Positions 1 to 10,957 are shown, counted from the first letter of the stretch. The stretch: DNA of 64,000 nt from Pelobates cultripes (GCA_933207985.1 OW240916.1:313739672-313803671), one strand, 5' to 3'. Notes: generated by a model not told the origin, from the letters alone. Numbers and translations are program-made.

Positions 1-319
1 CATGTAACCACGTATCTATAAATAAATATGTGACTTTGTAACTACTGTAAAACTATGTAACTATATAAGATATATCTAGCTATATTTCCATAGCTTTATT
101 GCAGGCCTATTTGACCCTCTTATCCCTCCCACAGTTTGATTTTAAAATGTTCCTGCCTCACATAAGAACAGAATTCAGTCCACCTTCAGCTGATCCAGTT
201 GCCATTTGCAATGCAGCCTTCTGGAGAACATTATCAACACACAAATATAGATAATCAGAAAACACAGCTGCAAACATTGTCTCTAATCAGCGCACTCCTA
301 TACTTTCCTAATCCCAAAT
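1..319. other. Left flank, no gene recognised
   Basis: AT-rich sequence with no convincing coding content on either strand. It probably continues into the LINE that becomes recognisable at about 320, but I cannot align it to anything. Confidence 0.4.
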
Positions 320-588
320 ACTCAATCTCTCCCTTTCCTCTGGCACATTTCCTTCACCCTTCAAATATGCAACCGTAACCCTGATTCTGAAAAAGATCAA
401 CCTTGACCCCAACTCCTTATCCAACTACCGCCCTATCTCACTACTGCCGTTTGCCTCTAAGATCCTTGAAAGAGTTGTGTATGCGGGAGTGATAGACTTC
501 CATGAATCCAACTCTCTGCTTGACCTTTATCAATCTGGGTTCCATTCTCATCACTCTGTCTAAGAAGCTATAATTGATAATAAGTATC
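320..588 (+). pseudogene. L2-type LINE reverse transcriptase remnant, 5' piece
   Basis: Translation gives a recognisable non-LTR reverse transcriptase stretch: a TLILKK-type segment, then NYRPISLLP, ASKILERVV, and finally LDLYQSGFHSHHS, the usual LINE finger block before motif A. The reading frame stops just after this block. The next part of the same domain (LDLSAAFDTV) appears only at about 22270, beyond the LTR and the PLE array. I infer that one decayed L2/CR1-group LINE was split by later insertions. The frame contains stops, so this is a dead copy. Confidence 0.75.
584..588. repeat. 5-bp target duplication of the solo LTR (left)
   Basis: GTATC directly precedes TGTAACAAC; the same five bases follow the terminal GTTACA at 22210-22214. 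Five-base duplications are usual for LTR-retrotransposon integrases. Confidence 0.7.
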
Positions 589-1364
589 TGTAACAACAAG
601 CCCAGTATGCCTGCAAAAGGACAAATGGATTATACAGCAGTTCGGTATTTTTGTAAGCATTCACCATGCGAATGCTTACCTGCCTTAACAGGCCACCCTG
701 ACTGTTAATTATGGCCAATTTACCTCCCTGGTTGATGGGCATTGTATTCGAATCAACCGCACGAACGCTATGGGAACTGTAAGCTCAGCCGCCATTTCGG
801 GACTTACACGTGTTCGCGGCCATTTTAACTCCAGAACAGCGGTGTTTGCCGATGAATGTCTGGAACTAAAATCGGACACTCAAACAGGCGAACACCGCTG
901 AGACCTCCATACCTTCGGGAAAATATCACCAAATCTACCGAACGCCCGGGCGTTCGGTAGAAAGGATTAACAGCAGATGGGGATTTCTGCGAACCCAGGA
1001 TGGTATACGGATGGCCGGCCGTTGGGGAGTTTTTACCTACGTTCTTAGACCGACTGCAGGGCCAGCATTCATGGAACTGTTTTCGGCTACTGTACCCGTG
1101 CAGTCGGTCAAAACTTCTAAGTCCTATATCTCCCGAACGGCTGAACCGATTGAGCTGATTTTTTCATATGTTGGTACCTGAACTATAAGCAACCTGGGGA
1201 TAATTTATGTCTGTACCCCAAGTATTTGGGGTACATCCAAACTTTGGGGAAAAACTGTTCCTTTTTAATTATGTTATGTGGTTATCTGAAGGGAGGGAAT
1301 TTACTGAATGTATATTGCATGGATTGGTTACTCTGCTAATTATGTGGGTGTCTCCCTTGCATGG
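589..1364 (+). mobile_element. Solo LTR, left part (interrupted by PLE array)
   Basis: The segment starts TGTAACAAC and, with 21956-22209, reconstructs an LTR of about 1.03 kb with TG...CA ends, inverted terminal TGTAAC/GTTACA and flanking GTATC duplications. No internal coding region or second LTR is seen, so it is a solo LTR left by recombination. This part is unique-looking, moderately GC-rich sequence with short palindromes such as the ACCGAACGCCCGGGCGTTCGGT region near 940-960. The superfamily (Gypsy-like or retrovirus-like) cannot be decided without internal genes. Confidence 0.65.
1351..1364. repeat. 14-bp target site duplication of PLE array (left)
   Basis: TCTCCCTTGCATGG lies directly before the array and is repeated exactly at 21942-21955. 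The preceding G also matches if the last array base (21941) is counted. It shows that the whole 20.6-kb array sits in one target site within the LTR. Confidence 0.9.
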
Positions 1365-1718
1365 AACAAAAAGGTAATGGTTCAGCGCTAAACAATCTAA
1401 GAGAAACTAAAAACAAAAAGTAAAAGCAGCAACCTATAGGAATGAGGTCCCTCAAATAACCTCACATGGAATGGAACAAACAGAAAAAGGTATATAGGTC
1501 GCGCTAAGGGGACAAGAAGGTAAAATAAATAGAATAAATAAAAGTAATAAAAAAGTCCCAAATATAAATAAACCTGTGTGGTTCTAGGAGAGTATACAGT
1601 CCAAATGGGTATCTGAGTCTTCTTATGTTGAGGATGTCTTGAAATGCTTGTCAATACGTAGATACATAAAAAGAAAAGAAGAGGAACTCCAATAGTGTAG
1701 AATGTCGATATAGTTTCC
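1365..1718 (-). repeat. Pseudo-LTR end segment, 3' copy of unit M
   Basis: This roughly 354-bp segment is repeated directly at 6673-7026 upstream of ORF1 of the same unit and corresponds to about 11067-11416 and 16390-16739 in the plus units. The two copies differ mainly in the length of an A/G-rich tract. A direct repeat bracketing the coding region is what defines a PLE pseudo-LTR. Confidence 0.8.
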
Positions 1719-1745
1719 AGGTATAGGTCTGTAAGTAGGTAAATG

Positions 1746-1816
1746 ACTCACCTTGGCGTGAGCAAAGAAACCTTGCTCAAGTGTTCTTAGCGTTCAGTGG
1801 CGTCAATCCCCCACTG
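1746..1816 (-). other. Double-hairpin module b, unit M
   Basis: Minus-strand equivalent of 10958-11028: stem CAGTGG/CCACTG around a GGGATT-type loop, a second stem GAGCAA/TTGCTC, then GTGAGT (seen here as ACTCAC at 1746-1751). Confidence 0.6.
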
Positions 1817-1922
1817 GTAGGATATAGGTGATGGGGTCCTGGACAATTCCTCAGTATATAAAAAATGAGAGACGTATATAGTGCTCACTGATGTTTGTAA
1901 AAACAAATAAAATAAGTAAAAT

Positions 1923-1986
1923 ACTCACATGTACATGAGCAGGAAATACTGCTCAGTATGATGGCGCAGGTGGTACAATCCCCACC
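1923..1986 (-). other. Double-hairpin module a, unit M
   Basis: Minus-strand equivalent of 10788-10851: stem GGTGG/CCACC with a GGATTGTA loop, stem GAGCAG/CTGCTC, then GTGAGT (ACTCAC at 1923-1928). Confidence 0.6.
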
Positions 1987-2157
1987 TTAGGATTCTTGGA
2001 AGTTGACATACTTCAATCCAAATTGATGACCAGGTAATTCAAATTGAAAATAACAATAAAAAAATAAAAGGAATTAAAAGTATATAGGCAAAAAATAAGG
2101 GCCAATATTCCTTTATTAAAATATAAATTATCAATATATATAACAGACTTTGTAATA

Positions 2158-2197
2158 GCCAAAACGCGTTTCACCACACAGGGCTTTATCAAATGGC
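2158..2197 (-). ncRNA. Hammerhead-like motif, unit M
   Basis: Reads, on the minus strand, GCCA - TTTGATAAAG - short hairpin - GAAACGCGTT - TGGC. It is identical in plan to the motif in P1-P3 (see 10577-10616). The core differs from the CUGAUGA consensus, so activity is doubtful. Confidence 0.4.
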
Positions 2198-2231
2198 ATT
2201 TAAAAGAGAGAAAAACCTGGTACACAAGCTA

Positions 2232-2239
2232 CTTTTATA
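2232..2239 (-). promoter_or_regulatory. TATA box of the pseudo-LTR, unit M
   Basis: TATAAAAG on the minus strand, placed about 35 bases upstream of the hammerhead-like motif, as in the other units. A transcript starting about 30 bases downstream would carry that motif and both hairpin modules in its leader. Confidence 0.45.
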
Positions 2240-3161
2240 AGCTAAAAAATCAATTAGGCATTTGAATTTTGGCGCCAAATGACGTCACACTTACAGTATG
2301 CATAGTTTAAAAACAGTTTAAAAGTAAGAAATTGAAATGTGAAAGCATTATATAATGCAATATTAAGATAATTATCAGTTTCAAATAATAAAACGAGCAT
2401 TTTTTATAATGTTATACACTAGGAGAAATGATGTCAGTGAACAAAATATATTCGCAATTAGTATGTATACAAAAGTTAAAATTGATGATATAGGAACGTA
2501 TATAAAAGTGATATGAAAATGTCTGTGGGCTTGAAATAGAAAAACGAGCATTATTAAAAAAAGTAATATATAATGAAACACGTGATCGCGGCTAGACGCG
2601 ATCACGTGATCGGAACTGGGTATTGTGGGAAATGTATGCCAGAGAGTCGGGAGATCGGCGCAAAAGTATATCGCCTGTCTCTCGACTAGATAGTGCAGCA
2701 GAGGCATATAGGAGCTAGATGATTAGCCCTACATGTAAATAAAGACCTAATTGGTGAAGGGAGAGGGGGAGAAAAGAAAAAGGGGAAGAAACAAAAGAGG
2801 GGTTTATAGCAGGAAATATCCTGCATAAATCTAAGGAAAAAAGAAAAAGATAATAATAAAAAATATATATATAAATAAAGAATGTGAATAAGGGTAAGTA
2901 TAGAAAAAAATGAAAAAGAAATAATAATAAAAGTTAAAATAAAAATAAAAATAAGAATAAAATAAAAATAAAATAGAAAATAAAATAAAAATAAAACTAC
3001 ACAAATACAAAAAAAAAAAAAAGTAATGAGTAAAAATAAAAGATAAGAATAAATATAAATAATAATAATAAAAATAAATATAAAAATAAAATGAAAATAA
3101 AAATGAAAATAGAAATAAATAATAATAGAGAGTATAGTATAATAAAAAATAAAAAAAATTA

Positions 3162-5617
3162 TTATAAAAAGTTGAAAAGGTCAAATTCAACATTTAAGCC
3201 TTGAGGTGATAGGGTTTTTAATTGAAAAACCCAATTCATCTCTCTTTTCCCCAAAATATTTTTCATATCCCCTCCTCTCCATGGCATGGAAACTTTTTCT
3301 ATCCCAGTAACTTTAAGAGCACTTGGGTCTTTATTGTGCAATAAAAAGTGCTTGGACACTGAATGGTTATCATATCCTTTTTTGATATTACGGCAATGTT
3401 CTGCCAGTCTGATCTTTAAACACCTTGTTGTCATACCAACATATTGAAAACCACATGGACATTCTAATAAATAGATAACATTCTTGGTATTGCATCCTAT
3501 GAAGTCCTTAATCGGGTACATAGTTTTGGTGATGGTGGAGGAGAAATGAGTCGTTTTAGTATTGGTATTGGGATTTGTGGATCTGCATACGATGCATTTG
3601 TTACATTTAAAAAAACCTTTTGGTTTTGACAGAAAGGTCTCCTTTGATGAAGTAATTTTAGTATAATTTTTCGTTAGAATTTTCTTAAAATTTGGGGCCC
3701 CTCTAAAAATCACATTTGGTTTGTCAGGGATATAGTCTTTTAAAAGGTCGTCCTGTTTAAGAATGTGCCAATGTTTATTAATGATTTTTTTTATATCTTT
3801 ATTTTTTTTTATTAAAGTCTAAGATAATAGGCAATTTTGGGGGGTCTTCCTTTTTAGCTTTGTATGCTAAAAGGTCCTTTCTTTCTTTTGTACTGACTTC
3901 TTTTAATGCTGCATTCAATTTTTCTGGTTCATAGTTTTTATCTAAAAATTTGCTATTCAATGAGGTAGATTGGATTTTAAAATCATTTGATAGAGAACAA
4001 TTACGATGAAGGCGAAGAAATTGACTTTTCGGAATCCCATCTAACCAGGGTTTATAATGACAGCTTGTATGGTCTATAATAGTATTAGTACATACTTCTT
4101 TAAAAAAAGTCTTGGTTTGAATATTTCCTTCATGAATAAAAATGTTGAGATCCAAAAAATCAATGGATACCTTACTATAATTTGAGGTTAAAATTATACT
4201 TTTATCATTGTTGTTTAAAAATTCTAAAAACAGTTTAAGAGAGGTCTCTGAACCTTGCCAAATAAAAAATAAATCGTCTATATAGCGAAAGTATGCGATC
4301 AGGTTTGCCCGCCAGCTATGATCACCCCAAATGGCTGAAGACTCCCAATCAGCCATAAAGAGGTTAGCATAGCTAGGGGCAAACCTGGTTCCCATGGCTG
4401 TACCTTTTTTTTGGATATAAAAAGAATCATAAAACCAAAAATAATTGTTGGTTAAAATCATGTGAATACCCTCTAAAATAAAATTTATTTGTGAGACTGG
4501 AATCGAAGTTTGGTTTTTTAAAATTTTTTCAACTGACTCACATCCTAAGGTGTGGGGAATAATAGTATATAAAGATTGGACGTCGCACGTAACTAAAATA
4601 TAATCTTGACACCATATAAAATCTTTTAAAAAGGATAAAAGGGTCATCGAGTCTTTGAGATAAGATCTCATTAATTTTACTGAAGGCTGTAATAAAATAT
4701 CTATATATTCTGAGAGATTGGATAAAACAGAGTTAATCCCTGATACAATTGGTCTCCCAGGGGGTTTGGTCATATTTTTATGAATTTTGGGGAGAAAATA
4801 AATGACCGGTATCTTGGGATAGGGAATGTTTAAATAATTAAATTCTTGTTTGCTTAGGATGTTTAGATCAAGTCCCTTAGTTAGAAAATCTTTTAAAGTA
4901 GTTTTAATTTTTGAAGTTGGGTCGTATGGTAACTTGTCATATACTTCACGATCATTGAGTTGACGATTGGCTTCTTCAATGTATGATAGTTTAGACAAGA
5001 TAACCAGACCTCCACCTTTATCCGCAGGTTTAATGACGATATCTTCGTCATTTTGAAGTTCTTTAATTGCTTTGCGTTCATTTTGTGTTAAATTCTGATG
5101 ATCATATTTATTGTGCTTTATTTTCTCAAAGTCTTTTAAGACTAGTTTTTCAAAGACCTCTATTGGACCCGATTTAAAATGTGAGGGATAAAACTTAGAG
5201 GGTTTTTTTTAAATCTGTATGGATTGTAGGATCAACTGTTTGGATATTAATAGATTGATTTTGAGGTGCTAGATTGGTTGTAGAGGTATTTTGAGTAAAA
5301 AATCTTTTGATAGTGGCTTTCCTCACAAATTTGTTTATATCTAAAAAAGCTTGGAAGGGATTAAAAGAGTTTGTAGGAGCATACTTTAGACCTTTGCTTA
5401 AAACTTGGATCTGTGTAGATGTTAAAACTTTTTGCGAAAGGTTAAAAATTCCTAGTTTTTTTTCATCACAGTTTTGTATTATTGTTGTCTCTCTTTTCTT
5501 TCTCTTTTGTAATCTTCCGCCACTTCTCCTTCCTCTATACTTAAGCTTCGTTTTCTTGTTCTGGGGAGGTACGGAGTTTGTGTATGAGGTAGGTTTTGTG
5601 TACGGATGTCTAAAAAA
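3162..5617 (-). pseudogene. PLE ORF2 of unit M: reverse transcriptase with GIY-YIG, frameshifted
   Basis: Same protein as in P1-P3: N-terminal LSKGLKYAPTN block, KPADKGGG fingers motif, catalytic YIDD, a CNKCIVC cysteine cluster and a C-terminal GIY-YIG domain (VIYLLECPCG then YVGMTTR). Besides the frame changes shared by all units, this copy has nine Ts at 3802-3810 where plus copies have eight As. That extra base splits the protein after LDFNKK, before the endonuclease half, so the copy cannot make an intact enzyme by simple translation. It carries Arg (not Cys) in the EHC(R/C)NIKKG segment, like P2. Confidence 0.88.
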
Positions 5618-6624
5618 TTCTCTTCAATTTCGGAATCAATAGACAGTAACTGATATCTGTTATTATGAGTGTAGTTGGGTGGTGATTTCGGGGGGTCGGG
5701 ATATTTATGCCCAAACCTGGATCTTTGTGGTCTAGGGGTTAGAGGTTGTGAATGGTTGGGCTTTCTTGTGGTAGTGTAGTGAGGGAAATTTTGGTAATCT
5801 GGTGAGTTGTGATGATTATTCATATTATGGATAGGTTTTCTATAAGTATGTGATGATCTTTGTTTATTATATAGTGAATTATTTCTTTCATATTCATTTG
5901 GGTGATTGCCGGTAGAACTGTATTTCTTTTGAGGATAATAATTGACTTGACGGTGACGGTGCATAACAGGTGAAGTAGGGTAATGTCTTGGTTTTTCATA
6001 GTAGTGAGGGTAAGGGTTAGAGTTGTGTCCGTATGTTGAATTTCTGTTTTTTACTGTATATGTATCGCTAGTATACTTTTTGTGTAAATTATATGTTCTG
6101 ATTTGATTGTTGTTGTAGTCTTGCTTGTCCCTTATATATTTCTTTATTTTTATATGCTTAGTATCAGTTTCCACTTTTTCAATCTTACTTTGTATTAGAA
6201 TTGAGTTTTGTTTGTAGGCATGAGTTTCTGTGAATGGTAATAAATTGTCTTTAAGTTTGTTAATCTCAATGTCCAGGATGGAGAGTTTTTTGCTTTTTTT
6301 TAAGATTAAAGTCTCCATGAGGCCAAAGGTACATATTTCAAGTTTATTGAACCAATCGTTCATAAACTCTTCATCGTCTTGATCTGAAGTAGGTAATTTA
6401 TGTAACCTAAGGCCTCTAGGAGTAATCTTTTCATCAATATATTTCTTTAAAGTTGCTATTTCCCATTTTAATTTAATTTCAGAAGTCAAAGCTTTTTCTA
6501 GTTGTCTAAATAAGTCTTGTTGGTTCTGAGTTAGATGATCATTATAAATTAATTCGCTGTTATTTGAGTCAAACACATGGTTAATGTCAATAGTGTAGTT
6601 TCTCCTATAATCAAAAATAGACAT
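5479..6624 (-). CDS. PLE ORF1 of unit M
   Basis: An open frame of 381 codons from the ATG at 6624 (MSIFDYRRN). An in-frame TTG 45 bases upstream lengthens the frame but is not a likely start. The N-terminal third has a conserved-looking, probably helical segment (LKWEIATLKKYIDEKITPRG, then EFMNDWFNKLE) resembling the segment found upstream of RT in other PLE proteins. The rest is Asn/Tyr/His/Pro-rich and probably disordered, ending in a charged tail with EEGEVAEDYKRERKERQQ. It differs from P2 at one Val/Ala residue. I infer an RNA-binding or structural role; no known catalytic domain is visible. Confidence 0.75.
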   Translation of the reverse strand: MSIFDYRRNYTIDINHVFDSNNSELIYNDHLTQNQQDLFRQLEKALTSEIKLKWEIATLKKYIDEKITPRGLRLHKLPTSDQDDEEFMNDWFNKLEICTFGLMETLILKKSKKLSILDIEINKLKDNLLPFTETHAYKQNSILIQSKIEKVETDTKHIKIKKYIRDKQDYNNNQIRTYNLHKKYTSDTYTVKNRNSTYGHNSNPYPHYYEKPRHYPTSPVMHRHRQVNYYPQKKYSSTGNHPNEYERNNSLYNKQRSSHTYRKPIHNMNNHHNSPDYQNFPHYTTTRKPNHSQPLTPRPQRSRFGHKYPDPPKSPPNYTHNNRYQLLSIDSEIEENFLDIRTQNLPHTQTPYLPRTRKRSLSIEEGEVAEDYKRERKERQQ

Positions 6625-6672
6625 AGTTTCTATAGAAAAAAAGCAGCTATCACCAGAGGGAAAGAACAATAG

Positions 6673-7026
6673 AACAAAAAGGTAATGGTTCAGCGCTAAA
6701 CAATCTAAGAGAAACTAAAAACAAAAAGTAAAAGCAGCAACCTATAGGAATGAGGTCCCTCAAATAACCTCACATGGAATGGAACAAACAGAAAAAGGTA
6801 TATAGGTCGCGCTAAGGGGACAAGAAGGTAAAATAAATAGAATAAATAAAAGTAATAAAAAAGTCCCAAATATAAATAAACCTGTGTGGTTCTAGGAGAG
6901 TATACAGTCCAAATGGGTATCTGAGTCTTCTTATGTTGAGGATGTCTTGAAATGCTTGTCAATACGTAGATACATAAAAAAAAAGAAGAAGAAGAGGAAC
7001 TCCAATAGTGTAGAATGTCACTATAG
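6673..7026 (-). repeat. Partial 5' pseudo-LTR of unit M
   Basis: Direct repeat of 1365-1718 located upstream of ORF1. It is truncated at 7026, where the inverted junction with P1 lies, so the TATA box and hairpin modules are missing on this side. At the junction the sequence departs from the intact pseudo-LTR after TAGAATGTC, with a two-base mismatch and then a shared TATAG. Confidence 0.8.
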
Positions 7027-7287
7027 ACCCCTAGACCACAAAGATCCAGGTTTGGGCATAAATATCCCGACCCCCCGAAATCACCACCCAACTACACTCA
7101 TAATAACAGATATCAGTTACTGTCTATTGATTCCGAAATTGAAGAGAATTTTTTAGACATCCGTACACAAAACCTACCTCATACACAAACTCCGTACCTC
7201 CCCAGAACAAGAAAACGAAGCTTAAGTATAGAGGAAGGAGAAGTGGCGGAAGATTACAAAAGAGAAAGAAAAGAGAGACAACAATAA
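7027..7287 (+). pseudogene. PLE ORF1 C-terminal fragment of P1
   Basis: Only the last 86 codons of ORF1 are present, from the proline-rich TPRPQRSRFGHKYPDPP segment to the stop TAA at 7285-7287. The start is lost at the inversion junction, so no ORF1 protein can be made from this unit unless read through from another promoter. Confidence 0.85.
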
Positions 7288-9603
7288 TACAAAACTGTGA
7301 TGAAAAAAAACTAGGAATTTTTAACCTTTCGCAAAAAGTTTTAACATCTACACAGATCCAAGTTTTAAGCAAAGGTCTAAAGTATGCTCCTACAAACTCT
7401 TTTAATCCCTTCCAAGCTTTTTTAGATATAAACAAATTTGTGAGGAAAGCCACTATCAAAAGATTTTTTACTCAAAATACCTCTACAACCAATCTAGCAC
7501 CTCAAAATCAATCTATTAATATCCAAACAGTTGATCCTACAATCCATACAGATTTAAAAAAACCCCTCTAAGTTTTATCCCTCACATTTTAAATCGGGTC
7601 CAATAGAGGTCTTTGAAAAACTAGTCTTAAAAGACTTTGAGAAAATAAAGCACAATAAATATGATCATCAGAATTTAACACAAAATGAACGCAAAGCAAT
7701 TAAAGAACTTCAAAATGACGAAGATATCGTCATTAAACCTGCGGATAAAGGTGGAGGTCTGGTTATCTTGTCTAAACTATCATACATTGAAGAAGCCAAT
7801 CGTCAACTCAATGATCGTGAAGTATATGACAAGTTACCATACGACCCAACTTCAAAAATTAAAACTACTTTAAAAGATTTTCTAACTAAGGGACTTGATC
7901 TAAACATCCTAAGCAAACAAGAATTTAATTATTTAAACATTCCCTATCCCAAGATACCGGTCATTTATTTTCTCCCCAAAATTCATAAAAATATGACCAA
8001 ACCCCCTGGGAGACCAATTGTATCAGGGATTAACTCTGTTTTATCCAATCTCTCAGAATATATAGATATTTTATTACAGCCTTCAGTAAAATTAATGAGA
8101 TCTTATCTCAAAGACTCGATGACCCTTTTATCCTTTTTAAAAGATTTTATATGGTGTCAAGATTATATTTTAGTTACGTGCGACGTCCAATCTTTATATA
8201 CTATTATTCCCCACACCTTAGGATGTGAGTCAGTTGAAAAAATTTTAAAAAACCAAACTTCGATTCCAGTCTCACAAATAAATTTTATTTTAGAGGGTAT
8301 TCACATGATTTTAACCAACAATTATTTTTGGTTTTATGATTCTTTTTATATCCAAAAAAAAGGTACAGCCATGGGAACCAGGTTTGCCCCTAGCTATGCT
8401 AACCTCTTTATGGCTGATTGGGAGTCTTCAGCCATTTGGGGTGATCATAGCTGGCGGGCAAACCTGATCGCATACTTTCGCTATATAGACGATTTATTTT
8501 TTATTTGGCAAGGTTCAGAGACCTCTCTTAAACTGTTTTTAGAATTTTTAAACAACAATGATAAAAGTATAATTTTAACCTCAAATTATAGTAAGGTATC
8601 CATTGATTTTTTGGATCTCAACATTTTTATTCATGAAGGAAATATTCAAACCAAGACTTTTTTTAAAGAAGTATGTACTAATACTATTATAGACCATACA
8701 AGCTGTCATTATAAACCCTGGTTAGATGGGATTCCGAAAAGTCAATTTCTTCGCCTTCATCGTAATTGTTCTCTATCAAATGATTTTAAAATCCAATCTA
8801 CCTCATTGAATAGCAAATTTTTAGATAAAAACTATGAACCAGAAAAATTGAATGCAGCATTAAAAGAAGTCAGTACAAAAGAAAGAAAGGACCTTTTAGC
8901 ATACAAAGCTAAAAAGGAAGACCCCCCAAAATTGCCTATTATCTTAGACTTTAATAAAAAAAATAAAGATATAAAAAAAATCATTAATAAACATTGGCAC
9001 ATTCTTAAACAGGACGACCTTTTAAAAGACTATATCCCTGACAAACCAAATGTGATTTTTAGAGGGGCCCCAAATTTTAAGAAAATTCTAACGAAAAATT
9101 ATACTAAAATTACTTCATCAAAGGAGACCTTTCTGTCAAAACCAAAAGTTTTTTTTAAATGTAACAAATGCATCGTATGCAGATCCACAAATCCCAATAC
9201 CAATACTAAAACGACTCATTTCTCCTCCACCATCACCAAAACTATGTACCCGATTAAGGACTTCATAGGATGCAATACCAAGAATGTTATCTATTTATTA
9301 GAATGTCCATGTGGTTTTCAATATGTTGGTATGACAACAAGGTGTTTAAAGATCAGACTGGCAGAACATTGCTGTAATATCAAAAAAGGATATGATAACC
9401 ATTCAGTGTCCAAGCACTTTTTATTGCACAATAAAGACCCAAGTGCTCTTAAAGTTACTGGGATAGAAAAAGTTTCCATGCCATGGAGAGGAGGGGATAT
9501 GAAAAATATTTTGGGGAAAAGAGAGATGAATTGGGTTTTTCAATTAAAAACCCTATCACCTCAAGGCTTAAATGTTGAATTTGACCTTTTCAACTTTTTA
9601 TAA
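7149..9603 (+). CDS. PLE ORF2 of P1: reverse transcriptase with GIY-YIG endonuclease
   Basis: Frame-linked coding region of a Penelope-like polymerase. The start given is the TTTTTTA heptamer (7149-7155) where the -1 frame is entered; a +1 shift is then needed at CTC TAA G (TAA 7569-7571). From there the frame is open to 9603. Visible landmarks: KPADKGGG (7735-7758), the GTAMGTRFAPSYANLF block, catalytic YIDD (8482-8493), CNKCIVC (9160-9180), then GIY-YIG (VIYLLECPCG and YVGMTTRCLKIRLAEH, about 9283-9380) and a C-terminal RGGDMKNILGKRE block. The enzyme should nick DNA with GIY-YIG and copy element RNA from the nick. It carries Cys in place of Arg after EHC, shared with P3. The segment from a TTG at 7768 is open for 611 codons, but that TTG is not a start because the DKGG motif lies upstream of it. 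Confidence 0.88.
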
Positions 9604-9738
9604 TAATTTTTTTTTTTTTTTATTATACTATACTCTCTATTATTATTTATTTCTATTTTCATTTTTATTTTCATTTTATTTTTATATTTATTTTTATTAT
9701 TATTATTTATATTTATTCTTATCTTTTATTTTTACTCA

Positions 9739-9742
<4 letters not shown>

Positions 9743-9827
<85 letters not shown>
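9743..9827 (+). repeat. 85-base T homopolymer, P1
   Basis: Pure T run inside a T-rich spacer downstream of ORF2. P2 (15067-15151) and P3 (20385-20469) have runs of the same length. Unit M has a T-rich block of similar length with A, C and G interruptions. Confidence 0.9.
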
Positions 9828-9830
<3 letters not shown>

Positions 9831-10534
9831 TTTTATTATTATTTCTTTTTCATTTTTTTCTATACTTACCCTTATTCACTTTTATATATATTCTTTATTT
9901 ATATATATTCTTTTCATTATTATCTTTTTCTTTTTTCCTTAGATTTATGCAGGATATTTCCTGCTATAAACCCCTCTTTTGTTTCTTCCCCTTTTTCTTT
10001 TCTCCCCCTCTCCCTTCACCAATTAGGTCTTTATTTACATGTAGGGCTAATCATCTAGCTCCTATATGCCTCTGCTGCACTATCTAGTCGAGAGACAGGC
10101 GATATACTTTTGCGCCGATCTCCCGACTCTCTGGCATACATTTCCCACAATACCCAGTTCCGATCACGTGATCGCGTCTAGCCGCGATCACGTGTTTCAT
10201 TATATATTACTTTTTTTAATAATGCTCGTTTTTCTATTTCAAGCCCACAGACATTTTCATATCACTTTTATATACGTTCCTATATCATCAATTTTAACTT
10301 TTGTATACATACTAATTGCGAATATATTTTCTTCACTGACATCATTTCTCCTAGTGTATAACATTATAAAAAATGCTCGTTTTATTATTTGAAACTGATA
10401 ATTATCTTAATATTGCATTATATAATGCTTTCACATTTCAATTTCTTACTTTTAAACTGTTTTTAAACTATGCATACTGTAAGTGTGACGTCATTTTGGC
10501 GCCAAAATTCAAATGCCTAATTGATTTTTTAGCT

Positions 10535-10542
10535 TATAAAAG
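10535..10542 (+). promoter_or_regulatory. TATA box of P1 pseudo-LTR
   Basis: TATAAAAG, followed 35-75 bases later by the hammerhead-like motif. Because P1 is followed in tandem by P2, a promoter here would drive ORF1 and ORF2 of P2 through a leader of about 0.9 kb. Confidence 0.45.
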
Positions 10543-10576
10543 TAGCTTGTGTACCAGGTTTTTCTCTCTTTTAAAT

Positions 10577-10616
10577 GCCATTTGATAAAGCCCTGTGTGG
10601 TGAAACGCGTTTTGGC
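10577..10616 (+). ncRNA. Hammerhead-like ribozyme motif, P1
   Basis: Order of elements: GCCA, TTTGATAAAG, a short hairpin, GAAACGCGTT, TGGC. GCCA and TGGC could pair as stem I, the middle hairpin would be stem II, and ACGCGT could form the very short or dimeric stem III typical of PLE hammerheads. The core TTGATAA departs from the CUGAUGA consensus at two places, so self-cleavage is uncertain. Hammerheads in PLE pseudo-LTRs are established; the assignment here is inference. Confidence 0.4.
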
Positions 10617-10787
10617 TATTACAAAGTCTGTTATATATATTGATAATTTATATTTTAATAAAGGAATATTGGCCCTTATTTTTTGCCTATATACTTTTAA
10701 TTCCTTTTATTTTTTTATTGTTATTTTCAATTTGAATTACCTGGTCATCAATTTGGATTGAAGTACGTCAACTTCCAAGAATCCTAA

Positions 10788-10851
10788 GGTGGGGATTGTA
10801 CCACCTGCGCCATCATACTGAGCAGTATTTCCTGCTCATGTACATGTGAGT
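10788..10851 (+). other. Double-hairpin module a, P1
   Basis: Hairpin 1 GGTGG/CCACC (10788-10792 with 10801-10805), loop GGATTGTA. Hairpin 2 GAGCAG/CTGCTC (10820-10825 with 10832-10837). Then GTGAGT at 10846-10851, which looks like a 5' splice site. The same plan recurs 170 bases downstream. Confidence 0.6.
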
Positions 10852-10957
10852 ATTTTACTTATTTTATTTGTTTTTACAAACATCAGTGAGCACTATATAC
10901 GTCTCTCATTTTTTATATACCGAGGAATTGTCCAGGACCCCATCACCTATATCCTAC

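Larger units (their letters stand above)
1365..7026 (-). mobile_element. PLE copy M (inverted unit)
   Basis: Read on the minus strand it runs: partial pseudo-LTR (7026-6673), ORF1 (from 6624), ORF2 (to 3162), T-rich spacer, then the full 3' region with TATA box, hammerhead-like motif and hairpin modules, ending at 1365. Its 3' end is 116 bp longer than that of P3 (it maps to about 11416 in the tandem units, whereas P3 stops at the position equivalent to 11300). It differs from the plus copies by an extra A in ORF2 and by a mixed T-rich block where the others have pure T. Confidence 0.88.

Noticed and set aside
5307..5642. 111-codon frame antisense to the ORF1/ORF2 overlap (also at 7124-7459, 12447-12782, 17766-18101)
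   Set aside because: Exact antisense of the PLE coding region in every unit; hydrophobic composition reflects the reverse strand of Lys/Asn-rich sequence.
7768..9603. TTG at 7768 as the start of the reverse transcriptase
   Set aside because: The conserved KPADKGGG motif lies directly upstream in the same frame, so the coding region extends further 5'.
9572..9829. Phe/Leu/Tyr-rich frames through the T-rich spacers
   Set aside because: Products of homopolymer T and TTTTA repeats, not proteins.
10066..10392. 108-codon frame in the PLE 3' region (and copies)
   Set aside because: Lies in the noncoding pseudo-LTR region, no conserved motif, and identical in units only because the units are identical.
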